DNA of 64,000 nucleotides from Homarus americanus (taxonomy: Eukaryota; Arthropoda; Malacostraca; Decapoda; Nephropidae): positions 20,722,977-20,786,976 of the forward strand of contig NW_024737042.1 of the NCBI RefSeq assembly GCF_018991925.1, read 5' to 3'. The position numbers and the translations under genes were made by a program. Shown in pieces: positions 61,373-64,000 of this stretch (the stretch's first letter is position 1; every line of letters begins with the position of its first letter). The notes beneath the pieces are model-generated. The model searched no databases. It was not told the origin of the DNA and worked only from the letters and a program-made list of their open reading frames with translations.

Positions 61373-61721
61373 ATGTGAGTCTAGTGGGTGTGTGTGTGTG
61401 TCAGTGTTGGAGTCCTGCAGGGTGTAAACTAACATACTAAAAAAAAATTTTCATGGTAAGATTCAAGGCTAGCATGAACAGCAAGACGACGTTGGGGAGG
61501 TCGTAAGTGTAAACCATATCAGCTGGTCTCAATCTGTCGGTCTATCTATTGTCATGTCCGGAGTACGTTACATTCTGTATGCCAATGTTTCTGTCTGAAG
61601 CAGGATATCAAGCTTGTAAAAGGAGTTCCATCTACAGCTTCTGGAGAAAGATTTTTGAACTTGATAAACAGACTTCGTTAGGTCATGAGGTGTGTTTTAA
61701 GGCATTGTTCATTAATTCTTG

Positions 61722-61851
61722 TGTGTATGGAGTTTAAGATTTTTCCTGTTTAATAAAATTTTAAAATTCACCCGTAAACACATTATTGTGTATGGAGTTT
61801 AAGATTTTTCCTGTTTAATAAAATTTTAAAATTCACCCGTAAACACATTAT
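61722..61851. repeat. 65-bp direct tandem duplication
   Basis: The stretch beginning TGTGTATGGAGTTTAAGATT and ending CACCCGTAAACACATTA occurs twice in a row, essentially identical. It is AT-rich and contains AATAAA in each copy. Confidence 0.93.
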
Positions 61852-61859
61852 TCAACGAA

Positions 61860-62520
61860 AGTTTCCAAAATTAAAACAAAATAGTTTTATGTATATTACT
61901 TATTTAAATGTGGATTGTCATAGGATTGGTTTTATTTTTATTTACTAGCAAAATTGCCAGGCTTAGCTCGGGTTAGGTGTATGTATATATTCAATTATTC
62001 TGGTTTAATTTTGCATTTATTTAATCACTTGGGCATTTACCTACCTGTTTATATATTAATCTATATACAGTAGTTATTATTTTAATATTTTTTTTATTTA
62101 CTTTCTTTTCTATTTTTATATATAAAAAATTACTAACGTATATACAGTATTTAGTATTCATTCTTAGTTCATTGCTTATACAACTTATTATCCTCTCACT
62201 AAAATGTGCAATACTTAGAAAGGAACATACAAAAAAAATATTCCTCCATTTGTTATATGGAGCAATAGGTAATTGTCTACGAGCGTCCTGGGATGCGAAA
62301 GTTGTTATACGAGCCATTACATTCGAGTACAATGACGTTGATCATCTCTCTTGTACGTGCGTGCATACGTGCGTGCGTCCGTGCATGGGTGAATGTGAAT
62401 GCGTGCATTTATTAGTGTGTATGTGCACGTGTGCAGCCGTTTGTTTTCATATGTGTGTATTTCCTTTTATGCAAATGAGTGCTCGGGATTATGTGTATAT
62501 GCAACTGGTTATCTACGTAT
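61860..62520. other. No gene; possible unnamed dispersed repeat
   Basis: ACTAGCAAAATTGCCAGGCT followed by TAGCTCGGGTTAGG (about 61945-61980) resembles the start of a dispersed repeat, but I cannot name it. A GT/GTGC-rich stretch lies at about 62350-62460. Confidence 0.35.
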
Positions 62521-62521
62521 A

Positions 62522-62997
62522 CATAAGAACATAAGAAAATAAGGAGTCTGCAATAGGCCGGTTGGCCTTTGCATGGTAGCTCCTGTCGAGAGTTACTACC
62601 ACTCTCTATCATCCATGAATCTATCTCGCCTCCTTTTGAAACTTTCCAGAGTTCCCGCACTTACTACAAAGTTGCTAAGCTTGTTCCACTCGTCCACCAC
62701 CCTATTTGTGAACCAGTTTCTTCCTATCTCCCTCCTAAACCTAAACTTATCCAACTTGAATCCGTTGCTCTGAGTCCTATCCTGCTCGGATATTATAAGA
62801 ACTTTATCTATATCCCCTTTATTGATTCCTTTCACCCACTTAAATACTTCTATCATACCTCCCCGCACTCTTCGTCTTTCTAGGGAATGCAAGTTAAGTT
62901 TCTTTAACCTATCCTGATATGGAAGGTTTCTAAGTCCCGGAATCATTTTTGTCATTCTTCGCTGCACCGACTCTAGTGAATTTATATCCATTCTATA
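62522..62997 (-). mobile_element. CR1-like LINE 3' end (5'-truncated)
   Basis: Minus-strand frame from MDINSLESVQRRMTKMIPGL through RRVRGGMIEVFKWVKGINKG and VVDEWNKLSNFVVSAGTLE to FMDDREW, then the 3' UTR with a TTATGTTCTTATG tail at 62522-62545. Closely related to the 55.8-kb copy. The coding end is uninterrupted. Confidence 0.9.
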
Positions 62998-63000
62998 ATG

Positions 63001-63655
63001 TATGTTTGTCTATTTGTGTGTGCGTGGATATATATTTGTCTATGTATGTGCAACAGTTTTCATGTGTGCTTGTGCGTGTGTGTGTGTGTGTGTGTATTGT
63101 AGTTTGTGTGCGTTTTCTTCCTGTATAAACCAAGATTATCTATGAATGGTAATGTTAGCTCGTATATGCATAATCGGGTTTGTGTGTTCTGTAAAAGTAA
63201 GTGTGGTTGTGTGCTAATGAGTGCGTGTTTATTTGTGTGTCTTTCCAAGAAATGCGTAAGTTAGGAAACACCCGCGAGCCTCAGGGAGTAGCAGATGTGT
63301 GGTCGACTCCACCATTGAGTCGTGACTAGTGGTGACGACCGACCCAACCACTGTGACCCATACCTAGCCCTCCTCACATACAACAGATCCAGGAACCATA
63401 CACTCTGTTGCAGCTCTTTCCATCCTTCCATTCTATGCCCTTTTACAGGTCTCTTTCACCCTACCTCAGCTCCTTCTAACCATCAAACAGCTTCTGACAT
63501 CCTTCATCTCTTGACCGTCATACTGAGTCTCTCGACACTTCTCTATACTTCCTACATGACTCCTACACCCTCCTTCAATACTACAGTACATACTCTTCCC
63601 TAGTCAATTAACACTCCTGCTCACAAAACTCTCCTTAAGCAACCCCATACACTAC
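63001..63655. other. No recognisable gene
   Basis: GT-rich patch at about 63070-63110 and otherwise unique-looking sequence. A 93-codon plus-strand frame (63322-63603) has no recognised domain. Confidence 0.45.
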
Positions 63656-64000
63656 TAGAACATAAGAACATAAGAAAATAAGGAGTCTGCAATAGGCCGG
63701 TTGGCCTGTGCATGGCAGCTCCTGTCGAGAGTTACTACCACTCTCTATCATCCATGAATCTATCTAGTCTCCTTTTGAAACTTTCCAGAGTTCCAGCACT
63801 TACTACAAAGTTGCTAAGCTTGTTCCACTCGTCCACCACCCTATTTGTGAACCAGTTTCTTCATATCCCTCCTAAACCTAAACTTATCCAACTTGAATCC
63901 GTTGCTCCGAGTCCTATCCTGCTCGGATATTATAAGAACTTTATCTATATCCCCTTTATTGATTCCTTTCACCCACTTAAATACTTCTATCACATCTCCC
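63656..64000 (-). mobile_element. CR1-like LINE 3' end, running off the window
   Basis: Tail ACATAAGAACATAAGAAAAT at about 63660 and the same UTR and C-terminal coding segments as the 62.5-kb copy, in the minus direction. The copy continues past 64000. A 4-bp deletion at about 63867 (CATATCCCTCC against CCTATCTCCCTCC in relatives) shifts the frame. Confidence 0.88.

Overview
This window is eukaryotic nuclear DNA and contains almost no coding sequence. The best guess is an arthropod, probably a decapod crustacean. Reasons: TTAGG-type repeats (the ancestral arthropod telomere unit), very dense long microsatellites and minisatellites (well over a quarter of the window by eye), and a retroelement mix of CR1-like and I-type LINEs, Penelope-like elements, Helitrons and tRNA-derived SINEs. 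The species cannot be fixed from the sequence.

Layout. 1-6.3 kb: ATT microsatellites with an inverted-repeat element, two long C/A-rich minisatellites, and a decayed LINE ORF1 with a zinc knuckle. 6.3-22.7 kb: no gene. This part holds a GTG array with an embedded CR1-like LINE tail, an 89-copy 20-bp minisatellite, a 113-bp TA-flanked MITE, a 32-bp minisatellite, and two telomere-type arrays facing each other (TTAGG, then CCTAA). 22.7-26 kb: a decayed, internally deleted LINE on the minus strand (AP endonuclease, reverse transcriptase, terminal C2H2 finger). 26.2-31.6 kb: one 5.4-kb satellite block that changes from a 14-bp to a 15-bp unit. 33.4-37.5 kb: the only convincing host gene, the last two coding exons of a minus-strand C2H2 zinc-finger gene with a CtBP-type PLDLS motif. 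Splice sites and phases agree and a poly(A) signal lies downstream. Its 5' exons are not identified. 38.8-43.4 kb: two G/A-rich 21-bp-unit arrays sharing a higher-order pattern, with an I-type LINE (RT, RNase H, CCHC tail) between them and a promoter-like CCAAT/CRE cluster. 43.4-44.4 kb: a Penelope-like element in inverted halves with an intact hammerhead-ribozyme motif. 46.4-50.9 kb: a Helitron copy interrupted by a 3.03-kb DNA transposon with terminal inverted repeats and a 9-bp target duplication. 51-55.7 kb: TA arrays, a SINE, a Penelope remnant and a second, internally deleted Helitron. 55.7-64 kb: a second hammerhead-like motif and at least six CR1-like LINE copies, one split by an I-type LINE with a 12-bp target duplication.

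The genes do not form a pathway. Apart from the zinc-finger gene, everything recognisable is mobile or tandem-repeat DNA, mostly in decayed copies. Many long open frames are translations of minisatellites and are not listed as genes. No new defence or metabolic system was found. The most informative items are the Penelope hammerhead series, the nested DNA transposon with a paralogous empty site, and the facing telomere-type arrays.
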